Source: Tuctoria greenei (taxonomy: Eukaryota; Streptophyta; Magnoliopsida; Poales; Poaceae). From it: a stretch of 64,000 nt of DNA. The stretch covers positions 163,206,929 through 163,270,928 of the forward strand of contig JAYESD010000009.1 in NCBI GenBank assembly GCA_036927565.1. The letters are read 5' to 3'. This document shows, one piece after another, positions 21,332-32,198 of this stretch (positions are counted from its first letter, which is position 1; each line of letters opens with the position of its first letter). Under the pieces are notes generated by a model that made no database searches, had not been told where the DNA came from, and saw only the letters and a program-made list of their open reading frames with translations. The position numbers were made by a program, and so were the translations under genes.

Positions 21332-22358
21332 ATTCTACCCCCTTAAACGGAATCTCGCCCCGAGATTCTAGGTTGAACTAAGATAAGGTCTAGATTTTTG
21401 TTTATAGAAAATTACCTCAATAGAAAAAATTCCTATAATTTTATTTCTTATTTGATTTTTTAATTCTTCATTCTCGAAGTTTCAATGTTTAATGTCTCAC
21501 CCAATGCAAGATTAAAACATGAGAAACTTATTTTAAACCGTCCTAAGAAATTATTTCATTACCATTAAATTTACGCTTTATTGTTATTATTATTATATTA
21601 TTTTATCTACTTGTTTTTATTAACAAAACTATTATCAGGATGCTACTAAATGTGATAGATTATTCTTTGTTTCTTTTCTTTATTTTATTAGAGTTCAAAT
21701 ATATTCTCCAAAAATTGAAATTTGCGTTTTCCACAAATAAACAATTATGATTAAATATGTCGATTTAGTTGAATTTTAAAAATTTATCACACAACAACAA
21801 CAAAAATTTTTTATTGTTATTTTGAATTTTGGCTCAAATTTCCATCGTGGTTTTCAATTTTGAAGTCTTTTATTTCAAATGCATTGTCATGATACTAGAT
21901 TTATTATAATTATTATTTATTTTCCTTTTTGTTAGGTATAGTGGGTACAATCTCACCCGCCTTACAAGGAATCTCGCCCACGAGATTCAAATGGGTTACT
22001 CAAAGGAGACAACTAAATTTTCTAGTGGTCGACTAGCCCCCTTAAAAAGGCAAATGTTATAATTTTGTTGTCGTTGTTATTTTTGTTAATCTAATGCAAT
22101 ATATCGAGCAACCTGTTCTAATTCACTGTGAGAAAGTCATGGACTTCACTTGTTAACCAAAGGGGACCTAAGCAAGTGATGTGTAATAATCTTCAAGAGT
22201 CTTCTTCTTCCTTTGCGTTGTCCTCATATGTCGATCTTCACGCTTCTGTTGGTTGTGTCGAATCTTCATCTTTATGAGCGAGATCAAATGGATGTCTATT
22301 AAGTTCATTCTAACTAAGGTCACGAGCTTAGAGTCGATATATAGCTCTGATACAACTT
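21332..22358 (-). other. Internal domain of X3, copy A, non-coding, with PPT and primer site
   Basis: AT-rich, no long frame. The polypurine tract occupies 21332-21346 (minus strand TTAAGGGGGTAGAAT) and the primer-binding site is at about 22343-22354 (minus strand TATCAGAGCTATAT, next to the 5' LTR). Two blocks of GGAATCTCGCC...CGAGATTC type (21350-21368 and 21970-21988) form short hairpins with arms GAATCTCG/CGAGATTC. Confidence 0.65.
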
Positions 22359-22803
22359 TGTCACACCCGATTTTATTAAGAATAAAACCAGCTGCAAATA
22401 CATGTATGCCAGGATCAGTTTCACCATACATGTACAACAAATAGTGAAAAACAGTTCTATATCGCATAGAAACGACCTTAATACCTTGAAGGGAGTTTTG
22501 AATAGCAGCGGAAAATACAAATCTCTAGGGCAACCACAGGCAAATCGACTGGCAGCAACGCGACCTATGCACCGTTTTTACTTGTCACTGTCCTCATGAG
22601 ATCTTGTCTTCACTGAGCAGCATATCAAAAATACAACAAAACAAGTTTGAGTACCATCCCGTGGTACTCAGCAAGTGTAGGAAATAAATGACATGTAGGC
22701 CAATCAAAAAGGAAAGGTTGATAATGGTTTAAGCACTATGCATTAAATCTATCCTTAGCTTTCATTAGCACCTACATCTAGGTGCATATTCCCAATCATA
22801 ATA

Positions 22804-22846
<43 letters not shown>

Positions 22847-25425
22847 GAATCAATATCAACATCATTCGCAAACCATCATCCCAACCATCGTCTAATTAAG
22901 AATTGGACACCAAGCCGCTCTTGTCTGTGAGCACGACTGTTATGAAAGTTTTCCAATCTCTACAGGGAGTGTACCCTTTACCCACAAGCAGTGAGTTCAT
23001 CCCCTGTTGCCAGGTGGACTAAGTAAACCTCCCTGATGTCAGTGGCCGGCAACCACATTTCACACTTCCGTAGGGGTGTGCCCAGGAGATCACTACATGG
23101 TCTTTATAAAGGTACTCCCGACTAGTGCTAGCCCTCTAAGGTTTCCACCACGGAGGCATTTCAGGAGAAACCCTCCGCCTCAGAGCCCCCTCTTGAGCCT
23201 TGCGGTTCCTAGAGCAGTACCCCTGCATCATTCCCCGCACCATCCAAATACTAGCATTTATCGGGAGAAACCTAATTAATTGACCAAGCCGCCCCATCTC
23301 AGTCGTGTGGTGGTACTGCAAGGATTAGTGACTTCCTCCATAAACCGGTCTTTAGAATCCGGCGGTGTCAAACTCAATCCCGGGTCTCGTGCAAACTGCA
23401 CCATATCATAGCCATCCAACCACCAGATTCCTACCAACTACTATTGTGTGTCCATCATGATTAAAGTAGCCATAAAATACAGTATATTTCATGTGTATGA
23501 AATTCCATTCCCAAAGTCTAAGTATGGCTAAGCATAATCAAAACCTATCTACTTCCCAACCTAATCCAAGTGACAAGGAATGGAACATGGCATATAACAT
23601 GAAATATGACATCATTTTATGTAGCATGCAACTAATTAAAAATCCTAAAACAGGTGCAAGATGGTCAAGGGCACTTGCCTTTTATTGAATAGTTGCTCAG
23701 TCTCTTGATTGAACTTTTGTCTTCATATCTTCATGTTGCTTCTTGATCGAGTGCGTGTAAACTACCGTCAAAAGAGAAATAAAACATTCAAGAACAATGC
23801 ACCAAAACATACACATAAGCATAAAATCCTATATTAATACGCCCCTATGAAGTATTTATTATTTTTCTTAGTCAAAGTAATGCATTTAACATTTATTTTC
23901 TATTTTTAGAATTTATTCACAGGCTAAAAACATTTTAATGAGTTTTCTATAGACAAATTATATTTATATGCATTTTTATAAATTTTATTTCATCATAAAA
24001 GATTTTATAAATAATTTTCATACTATTTCCATATTTATTATTTATTTTTAATATTTATTTATAGCTAAAAGCATTTTTATTAAATTTTCCAAGGTAAAAA
24101 TATATCTTATATAAATCTACAATTTTATTCTAGCCTAAAAATATTTAATTCTAATTATTCTACATTTTCTTTATTTATTCTATCATTTATTAACATTTTT
24201 CCTTTACTAAATGCATTTTCAATAATATTTTGCAATTAAATAATTTCTCAGGGACTTAAGTATTATTTCTGTTATTAATAAGGGGCATTTAAGTAATTTT
24301 TCCTAATAAACAGTGGTTAAAATGTAATTTACAAATTATCCAGTGATTATATTATTATTTTCACCTATTTAAAGAATATTACATAATTAATATGAAGTTC
24401 AGGGTTGTTTTTGTTAAATTAGGTTCTTATGTGCAATTATTTGTAAATGTCTAGGAACCTAATCGCATTTAATGAATTTTCTATTTCTTTTGTGATTTAT
24501 TTTTCTAAAGGAAAAACCATGGAATTGGTCTACGGTCCTGTGGATCGGGTTTAGGGGTGCGGTCCATGGTCCACCATGGACCAAGGGGCATACCCCTTCA
24601 ATTGTTTTAGTCCTGGCCGTGGAATAGGATTCAACAGCCAGGGAGGGGGTCGGGTGGCCGGCAGCGGCCGGTAGGGAGCCAGGCAGCGGTGCCATGGCCG
24701 GACTTCGCCGGCGATGGCCGAATTTCGTGCTCCAAGGTCTAAACTCAAGGGAAAATATATGAGGAGGAAGAGGGGAGCGAGGGGAACGCACCTAGGGCAA
24801 CGCGCACGCAGGAAAATGGCCGCAGAAGGTCGCTCGACGGTGAGGTGTGACGGTCGGATCTTGATGGCGTCAGGGAGAGCCTCGGGCGACGGAATTTCAT
24901 TTTGGGTGGGTCCTTCGGGCGAGAAACGGCGCTGCGGTGCTCAGCGTCATTTCGGTGGCGGCCTAATCGACGTTGAACTGAGGGGCATCGAGCTTCAGGC
25001 GGCGGCAATGGCAGTGGCTAGGGTTTGGATGAACGGGGCAAATGGAGAATGAGGGAGAGTGGGGGCACGAAGGAGGATTAAGTAAGGGGAGGCGATTGTG
25101 CCGAGGGAGGCATTTGCGAAGGGGGCAAGGGCGGCGGTTGCAGGCGCTGCCGTGCGTGCGGGCGAGCGCGAGCACGAGAGAGAGGCGACAGTTGGTGGAA
25201 GATGGCCCTGACAAGCGGGTCCCACACGTAAGAGAAAGAGGGAGGAGGGAATGAGGTGGCCCGGTGGGCTTGGGCTGTGGTAGCAAAATGGGCTGGCAGG
25301 GGAGTCTTGGCCCAGGTAAGATTTTATTTCTTTTTCTTTTCTTCCCGCTTTCTTTTTATTTCTTTCTTATTTAATTATATTAGATTTTGTTTTTCTTTCA
25401 TTTTACCAAAAATACGGGTGTTACA
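22359..25425 (-). mobile_element. 5' LTR of X3, copy A, complete
   Basis: A 3,067-bp LTR, TGTCACACCCG at 22359 to CGGGTGTTACA at 25425 on the plus strand. It shows the same block order as solo LTR X2, inverted: a GTACTCA-x-GCTGAGTA type block near the end, AGCCGTGCTCAC, GTGTGAAA, CTCAAGAGGGGG, an AT-rich middle and a GC-rich start. It differs from the other LTR by more than the two units differ from each other, so X3 is older than the duplication. Confidence 0.8.
22805..22843 (+). repeat. (AAT)13 microsatellite, copy A
   Basis: Thirteen uninterrupted AAT units inside the X3 5' LTR. The corresponding site in unit B (about 53842) has a short, interrupted version. Confidence 0.9.
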
Positions 25426-25745
25426 CGAATGAACAAGTTCATGAACCAAATAAATGCAAAATAAAACTTTATAAACTGACTTAGGATCACCTTGAGCATG
25501 CACAACAGCTGGTTGGAAGCCCCTCCAACCAATTCTTCACATCCAAATCACTTCAACAGGAACAATGTTGTCACGTCTTGCACCCCTTGCACACATGCAC
25601 ACACGTTTAAAAACGTGCACAACACTTCCAAACACACCGTTCTTTTTGTCGCAAAGCCCATACAGATATGCTACTAATATGGGAGCGTTAGAAACAAGAC
25701 ATGAGCCCATAACTTGACAGAAATCCATACACTCGAAACAATTTC

Positions 25746-25751
25746 TTTATT
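25746..25751 (-). promoter_or_regulatory. AATAAA poly(A) signal of the cysteine-rich peptide gene, copy A
   Basis: TTTATT on the plus strand is AATAAA in gene orientation, about 40 bases after the stop codon. It is kept in copy B at 56913-56918. No nuclear gene other than 25792-26154 is positioned to use it. Confidence 0.55.
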
Positions 25752-25791
25752 TCACATGGTTCACAATGAGGGGATACTAGCTAACAAGCAG

Positions 25792-26154
25792 CTAGAGCTG
25801 CCTATTACAGCAGCAGAGGTTGCCTTCATAGGAGCCACCAAGGAAATAACCTTCTCTCTTGCACCGGGTGTCACAACTCAAAAACTTAATCGGATGGACC
25901 GAACATATTGGTTCAGTTTTGGTCTGCTGAAACACCATCGCCTCTTGTGGGATCGGTGATGACGGTGAAACTGGTGCCTCCTGTGCGTAGCCTGCATGCT
26001 CCACCACGTCAGTGCTCAAGGTTTATATTCATATATATTTTCAGAAAAGAAAATTATTCTGAGAGATAAGAGCGACAGAAAGAGTTGTTGAATCACCTGA
26101 AGAGCAGAGGTGAACCACAATGGCCACTACTATGACAAGCACCTTTCCCACCAT
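25792..26154 (-). CDS. Small secreted cysteine-rich peptide, two exons, copy A
   Basis: Join of exon 1 (26154-26097) and exon 2 (25991-25792), with a 105-bp intron: donor TTCAG|GTGATT, branch-like CTGAC, acceptor GCATGCAG|GC. Exon 1 encodes MVGKVLVIVVAIVVHLCSS, a hydrophobic signal peptide. The joined frame continues GYAQEAPVSPSSPIPQ, giving 85 residues. Cleavage is likely after GYA. The mature part is about 63 residues with C-x9-C-x3-C-x15-CCC near the end (SCDTRC, GNLCCCNRQL). The CxxxC followed by a C-terminal CxC resembles defensin-like CS-alpha-beta peptides, but the GxC cysteine is not evident, so the family is uncertain. A TATA box and poly(A) signal are in place. Not recognised as a named gene; no transposase or retroelement motif. 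Secretion to the apoplast is inferred. Confidence 0.72.
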
Positions 26155-26670
26155 GGAATGGAATGTGGCCGCCATCATCCTCTCCACCTTTGTCCTCTAG
26201 CAGTACAATTCAATCGTTTCTATCTCAGTTACTCGATCTGTCAGAGTCCATTAGTTGGAGACATGTCAGCATATATAGTGCTGGTGACCTCATAAAAATG
26301 TACTGTATTTATTAGTGCTATTTAATTCATGCTAATTTATTTACATTTCCTCTATTTCAAGATATATAGTTGTGTGCGCTGTGAACGACGGTTGACTTGA
26401 TGTTTGGATACACTAGATGAGTAATGTTCGTGAAAAGTGCCTTGCCTGCTATGGTACCGATCTCTCCCCTTCTCTCTCTTTCCGTTTGAGACATTTGCTT
26501 GACCAGATACTCCGTTATGAACCTAGATGACACATCAAAACAAATTTATGAACCTGTCATGCATATTTACTCTTTTAATTTATCTGCTACTATATTTCCT
26601 CACAATAGCCAAAAATATAAGAAATCCCATTGGCCAAAAATATAAAACTGTAATACCTAAACAAGTATTC
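26155..26670. other. Upstream region of the peptide gene, copy A
   Basis: About 500 bp of non-repetitive-looking sequence between the gene start and the LINE 3' end, containing the TATA box and probable promoter. I see no other gene. It is close to identical in unit B (57322-57840) apart from small indels, for example near 26450 versus 57617. Confidence 0.5.
26271..26278 (-). promoter_or_regulatory. TATA box of the cysteine-rich peptide gene, copy A
   Basis: In gene orientation CACTATATATGC lies about 120 bases before the ATG, leaving room for a leader of about 85-90 bases. It is identical in copy B (57438-57445). Confidence 0.55.
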
Positions 26671-28413
26671 TTTTTTTTAACAAGAAGGCAGGAGGTCTGC
26701 CCGTTCATTAAGAAGAGTCAGTACAGCCTAAGTGGAGACGTCTAAAGGCTGATGCAGGCCCCAACCGGAGGCATACCTCCCAGTTGGAAAACACATACAA
26801 AAGAGGTTAAACAACCAGAAAACACGACAGAGACAATAGGCGCCAGGCGCGATGAATAGGACCACTAGTTTTCCTGAAAGAAGAGGTTGATCTTGTCGAT
26901 TACTTTCCCCGCCACCTCTTCCGGAGAGGCATGTAGCTGCTGAAAGGTCCTTTGATTTCTCTCCTTCCATAAGAACCACCAAAAGAAGATTAAGATTCCA
27001 GCACGGATGCGCCGTAACTCTTCAGAACTAGTAGCCGTAAAGTCCTCAAGGGTGGTGGCAACAGACTCTTGGAGGGTCAAGGGGAGCGGGGGTTGCCACT
27101 GGGTTCGTTGAATAATCTGTTGCTAAGTCTGTTTAGAGAAGTCGCAGCCGAGCAGCATGTGGTCGATTCTTTCTGGGGAGTACAGACACAGCTTACAAGA
27201 GGGATCAACTGCAAATCTTTTTTTGTTCAGGTTATCCGTCGTCGATGCTTTGTTCTGAATCGCCAGCCACGAGAAGAATCGGCATTTGGGTTTGTCCGAG
27301 CAGACCATAAACTGCGGGTGTTGATAGTGGAAAAGGTTCCACTGAATTGCACCTTGTAGGCTGATTTAGTGGAGAATTGTCCCGATTGGGTCCATCTCCA
27401 GGAGATGACATCTCTTTCTCCGTTCAGTTGGATCGAGGAGATGGCTGCATAGAGTAGGATGAACTCGTCAAGGAGGTCCTCGGTGTTGATGGCGCGGAGA
27501 TTCCGGAGCCAAATGAGGTTTGTGACCTCCTTTGCCACCGACCTGTGCTTGTTGTGCGCCTGACTATAAAGCTTTGGTGCTATCAGTTTTGGAGCCATGC
27601 TGTGCAACCAATTTGCATCCCAGAAAGGGGTGCATTGCCCGTCCCCTATCTGGATCGAGGTTGAGGCATAGAAAAAGTCTCGGTCTCATTGATCTTTGAG
27701 CTTGAGGAGGGTGTTTCCAAGGCCTATCTGGCGTGCTCCACCTGTGCACCAGCCATCTTAATCTAAGAGCACGTCCAAATTTTTCAAGATCCTTCAGACC
27801 TAGGCCTCCAAGTTTCTTCAGCGTGGTGCACTTGGACCACTTCACCAAACACCTACCACCAGAGGTTTGGTTTGGTCCATCACCTTTCCACAAGAAGCTC
27901 CTTCGGTATCGATCAATTTGTTTGAGTGCCCACCTTGGTAATTTGAACACCGTGAGGAAGTAAATGGGGATCGATGATAGTACTGACTTGATTAAGATGT
28001 CCATGCCCGAGTAGGAAAGCAACTTTATCTTCCACACATGGTCTCCCAATGCAACCTAAAAATCCTTATCCCCACAAGCAATGGGGGAAGAACTCCGGCT
28101 TCTCCATGTTGACACGTAGCCCTGATGCATTTCCAAAGGTCTCAAGGATGTTCTTGGTGATCCACAATTCCTGTGCAGTGAGGCAGATGAACACAGCAGC
28201 GTCATCTACATATAACAAAATCGTGAAGCTAAGGGAGTCTTTGTGGGTCTGGGAGAGGATACCGAGGTCCTAGTCTTTGTTGAAGATCCGGTGCAGTGGC
28301 TCCATAGCTAGAAGGAATAGCATTGGTGAAAGGGGGTCCCCCTGCTGAACCCCTCGTGCATAGGCAATGAAGTTGCCATGAATTCCATTAAGGATGAAAG
28401 CTGGGGAGGAAGT
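26671..28413 (-). pseudogene. L1-type LINE fragment, RT and zf-RVT region, copy A
   Basis: The minus strand ends in a poly(A) tail (T8 at 26671-26678). From right to left it contains RT motifs (ARGVQQGDPLSPMLF, and LLYVDDAAVF near 28210), the post-RT region (SYSGMDILIKSVLSSIPIYF, LWKGDGPNQTSGGRCLVKW, GGLGLKDLEKFGRALRLRW), a zf-RVT-like domain (WRWTQSGQFSTKSAYK, CKLCLYSPERIDHMLLGC) and the usual C-terminus (FFWWFLWKERNQRTFQQ). It has stops and frameshifts, and about 119 bp is deleted near 28035 relative to copy B. The 5' end is displaced by the copia Y insertion at 28414. Confidence 0.87.
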
Positions 28414-28984
28414 TTTTAGTTGTGATCTCGGGGGTGACGTGGGCAACAACCATGCCCCGAGTCAAACTCCCCACGCGCCCTAATCAGGGGCGCAACAGAC
28501 TCAGTTCCGTGCGGCCCCCTCTCGTACGCACTATAAAAACAGGGGACCGCCAGGGTGTGGACTCACGAGTTGAGTCCACATCCATAGGTCCCCAACTGTT
28601 CCTAACCCTAACCGATGCTAAGCTAGCGTGGAACGAGGGGAAGAGCCGCACCTGTTTCACGGAGATCGCACTCTGCATCGCGCCGCCACTGCACCGACGA
28701 CCTCCCTGCATCGACGATCACCCTGCGTCAATCTCTCTCCATCGACCATCCGTTTGAGCCCAATGGCATCAAACGGATCCACTGACGGTAACACTTATCT
28801 CTCACTCTTTAATTTTCTAAGCATCTTTTACATGTTCATATGATCTATCTGTGTGTCCTTAATTGATTGTTTGCATGAGTAATCAGATCATAGATGTTTA
28901 ATTATGCCTGTTAGATTAGATTAGACCTAAATTTATCTGATTAGATGTTCACAGTAATGATCCTAAGCACCATAAGAACTAACA
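28414..28984 (+). mobile_element. 5' LTR of copia element Y, copy A
   Basis: A 571-bp LTR ending AACTAACA. In copy B the start is TGTTAGTT, a perfect 8-bp inverted match; here the second base is mutated (TTTTAGTT). A TATA box (28532-28539) is followed by a perfect 10-bp hairpin TGTGGACTCA-cgagt-TGAGTCCACA (28556-28580). An ATG at 28763 starts MASNGSTD and runs to a GTAACA donor. The primer site TGGCATCAGAGCC (28986-28998, initiator-Met type) follows directly. The LTR lies within the LINE. Confidence 0.82.
28763..28787 (+). pseudogene. Predicted first gag exon of copia Y inside its LTR, copy A
   Basis: ATG opens eight codons (MASNGSTD) plus one base, ending at CTGACG|GTAACA. A matching acceptor TTTTATTAAG|GTGCC at 40234/40235 restores the frame of the gag body (G-ASNVVSLIASIGTPTG). 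The gag body itself has no in-frame ATG near its start, which supports the splice. In copy A the intron is further disrupted by copia Z. This is inferred from sequence only. Confidence 0.55.
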
Positions 28985-29239
28985 ATGGCATCAGAGCCGT
29001 GTTGTTGAAATCTAATCAGGTAATTAAGTCTTAATCGGATGAACTAAGTTCCTAATCATGTTTTAGTTTTGGCTAAGTCTCAGTTAGTTAAGTTTAATTT
29101 CAATTAAGATTAATCTAGCGCAGAAATTAGAAGGAGGGGAATCAAATTTTAGTTTCGGTTTCAACTAATATTAAGAGATCAGACAAAAACCAAAACAAAT
29201 TAAGAAAAATTGATATTAAGAAGGGAAGACTTATCTAGA

Positions 29240-30247
29240 TAAAAGGTGGCCTTAGGCCACCGAGTCCTCCTCAGAGTAGGGTTAGGGAAAACTCTAACCC
29301 TAGCGCCTTCTTCCCCTTGATGGCGTCCAACCATTGAATCTCTCCCAACGGAGAGTCAATTGGCGGCGCCATGGACTCAGGCATTGCTCTAGGGTTTCAG
29401 GTCCAAGCCTAAACCCTAGTCACGCACAACATCGGCGGCCACTCAAAGACCTCCCACCGACGGCATGACGTGCGCACCATGGTGGATGTCGTTGGCCCGC
29501 CGAGTACCTGCAAGCATAAGAACTCAGACACTTAGAGCTCGCCGGGCTAGGGTTAAGGGTTGAAACCCTAACCCTAGCCTCGGGTTTCCTTCGACGGCTA
29601 ACCGCGCGCACCACATCGACGACTGTGATGCGGCAGCGCAAGCCTCACCCCTCCGATCAGACCCGATGCGACGCTCAGTGGCTTTCCCTCGATGGCGGCC
29701 GACCCAGTACCGTCGACCCCAGTGGATAACCACCCTTGGTGCGTTTCACTCGCCGGAGCCGACGGCGCCGTGGCTCGCCGGAGGTCGCCCGCCGGCGTTG
29801 CCTTAGCCTCGCTCATCGCTCATCGCTCCCTCGCCGCTCTCGATCGGCCCGAAGAGAGAGAAGGGGAGTGTCGAAATGAGCTAGGGTTACGAAACCCGCG
29901 GCAGCGAAGGCTTTTATACCGTCCGATATCGACGCGTGGCCGTTGGATCAGCGTCGGACGGCTCAGATCAACCTAAGTTAAAATTCCCCATCAGATTGTG
30001 GTTGTTGGATCTGAATCCAACGGTCCTCAGCGCGCGCTGCCGCCGCCTAAGGGTTAATGGGCCCCGAGCCCATGTGGGAAAGCGCCATGGGCCAGTTGGG
30101 CTGCCCTTTTAAATTTCGGGATTTTTCTCAATTTATTAATGGGCTCCTTTCAGCTTTGGGGCAAATGCCCAGTGGGCTGCGCGTGTAAGATTTTTTCCAT
30201 TTTCTGATGGATTTTAATTAGTGGGCTGGGCCAAAATATCACTCAGT
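29240..30247 (-). promoter_or_regulatory. Antisense promoter-like block within the leader of copia Y, copy A
   Basis: Read on the minus strand, this block has about nine TGGGCY (site II) motifs at 30250-30040, then a TATA box TATAAAAG (plus-strand complement at 29911-29918), then AACCCTAG telo-box-like motifs and a pyrimidine-rich leader (CACTCCCCTTCTCTCTC), then GC-rich sequence with open frames (from 29816) and a CTTGCAG|G acceptor-like site near 29515. Such a combination is typical of plant housekeeping-gene promoters. It probably derives from a captured host gene's 5' end, but I cannot name the gene. Confidence 0.45.
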
Positions 30248-30252
30248 GGGCT

Positions 30253-32136
30253 TGTAAGACCTATGTGTGCTGAATACATTGGCTTGTAGTGAATACACTT
30301 GGCTTTGATGATAAAAGTTTTGAATATCACCAAAACATTTTTTATCAAGGTCCAACTCTAGCTCTGAGCTACAGCAAGGTCTGATGGTAGGTCCGGCTTG
30401 GTTTGGGTAGCTCCGGTTACATTCGATGCTAGGTCCGACTAGCTTTGGTCAGCTCCGGTGAAGTTTTGTCTTTGATAGCTCCGGCATGTTTTTGATAGCT
30501 CCGACATGATTTTGATAGCTCCGCCGTGTTTTTGCTAAGCTCCGAAGTTGGTTTTTCTAGCTCCGGCTTTTGGGTTTACTAGTTCTGACTAGTTCTGGTT
30601 AGCTCCAGCGCTAGGTCCTGCTTGTTTGTAAGCTCCGGCGGAGCTTGGTTGTACTAGTTTTGGTAAGCTCCGGCGCTAGGTTCTACTAGCTTTTGTTAGC
30701 TCCGGCTCAAGGTCCGGGTTGCTCTAGCAAGGTCCGGAACTTGACCGTAGTGCTTCTGCTTTTCATTTGCAATGTTTCGTACTTGCTTTACATCTCTGGA
30801 AAGATTGCTTAGTATTCATTTGCTAAGTCTTTGGTGAGTTTTGGTTGATATGGATGATATCGTGTTACTGTGGTTTTGCAACATGCTTATGTGAGGTTCT
30901 CACATAGGATGTTGTGTTCGGAACTAACTTGAGTCAAGTCAAGGACTTGGGCTCGTATGGATTGGTTGTTTATTCATGTGCAGGTGTTGCTTGAGTTCAA
31001 GACATGGCTGGTGACGGGATCCATTGGACTAGTCTCAGAGAGGAGATGAGGTTCCAACAACCAAATTCAGGAGGGATTGTGGTTGAGCTGATCAGGAGGT
31101 TGCGCAGCATGATTGAATCAAGAACAATGCATATGAAGGTATCGTGGACGTCATTGGAAGATGTTTCCACGTATGCAAGGAGTGCATGGACGTGGCTACA
31201 TGGTTCCGAGACGTGATGAAGATATGTGGACGTAAAGAGTTGGTCGGAAAGGTCCAACCGACTAGGTTATGGACTCAGACTGCGGTTGAGTCGGGTTTGA
31301 CTTAAATATAGAAAGATTTGAGTTGGTTATGATAGGATTTCATGTGGGTCACGAATTTGAGTTGTTTAGGAATGTGGGATACGTTCCTAAGGTGTTTGGA
31401 AGTCTTAAGATTGCTTCTATCTGCGTATAGAATAATCCTAAGCAGTTATGGAAAGTTACGATTCCTGAACAGAGTAGGATTAGATTCCTGATTTGAGTTG
31501 AGTTGGCTTTTGAGCTGGTTATATAAGCAAGGAAGCCTAGAGCTCGTGGTACACAACTTTGGGGGCTGTTCCTCTTGTGTTATATTGAATAAAATTTGTA
31601 GTTTGAAGGAACTTTTATGCCTTGTCCGTCCGACTTGTTCCAGACAAGTTTTACTCGTCGAGTTTCTGGACTGCACTACCTTTCGTCGGTCATTTTATAA
31701 TAACTTGAGTTTTACAGATCTAATTGACGTGATTCTTGTTGGGTTGTCTTCACAACTTGATTATATATCATATGTCAAAATTTCACGGTCATTGGATTTG
31801 TTGTTTCTGATCTATACGAGTTTCTTTGCAGCATTCCAGAACTGTTTTTTCCCGGGTAGGGCAGATTGACCTTGTTTGATCTTTCGATCATAACTTGAGT
31901 TTTTCTCGACGGATTTGAGTGATTCTTTTTGTGTTGTCTTGGTGACTTGATTCTCTCTGATATCTATCACTTTTTTCACGGTGAAACACGTTTAGATTAG
32001 TCTCACACACAATTTCTTTAATAGATCGTTTTTCTGCCAAAAGGGTTTGGGGTTTAATTGTTTCTGCTGCGTAAGATTTTTAAATCCACCATTCACCCCC
32101 CCTCTGGTAGCTTTTCACGTGCTCTTCGATCCTACA
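30253..32136 (+). mobile_element. 5' LTR of copia Z
   Basis: An 1,884-bp LTR, TGTAAGACC...CCTACA. Its first half contains more than ten TAGCTCCGG-type motifs (30400-30720). It keeps a segment of roughly 70 bp near 31625-31695 that is missing from the 3' LTR. About eight substitutions were counted by eye in the first 330 bp against the 3' LTR. Confidence 0.9.
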
Positions 32137-32138
32137 AC

Positions 32139-32150
32139 TGGTATCAGAGC
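32139..32150 (+). other. Primer-binding site of copia Z
   Basis: TGGTATCAGAGC, complementary to the 3' end of initiator tRNA-Met, two bases after the LTR end. It is the standard copia priming site. Confidence 0.92.
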
Positions 32151-32198
32151 CACGTTGCTCTAATCTTTGTGATTTGCACGTGTTTTTGACTAATCATC

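Larger units (their letters stand above)
19553..25425 (-). mobile_element. Non-autonomous family-X LTR retrotransposon (X3), copy A
   Basis: Two direct repeats about 3 kb long (19553-21331, incomplete, and 22359-25425) enclose only 1,027 bp (21332-22358). In minus orientation the LTR starts TGTAACACCCG and ends CGGGTGTGACA. The internal part starts with TATCAGAGCT, close to the tRNA-Met primer site, and ends with the polypurine tract TTAAGGGGGTAGAAT before the other LTR. No gag or pol exists inside, so it would need proteins from another element. The CACTA element is inserted in its 3' LTR. Confidence 0.82.

Noticed and set aside
26122..26202. A 26-codon plus-strand ORF (MATTMTSTFPTMEW...).
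   Set aside because: It lies antisense over exon 1 of the peptide gene. It is very short, and the minus-strand spliced structure explains the conservation better.
32139..32150. TGGTATCAGAGC considered as part of a tRNA gene.
   Set aside because: It is only the short tRNA-complementary primer site next to the Z LTR. There is no cloverleaf or other tRNA arms. The same applies at 28986 and 60282.
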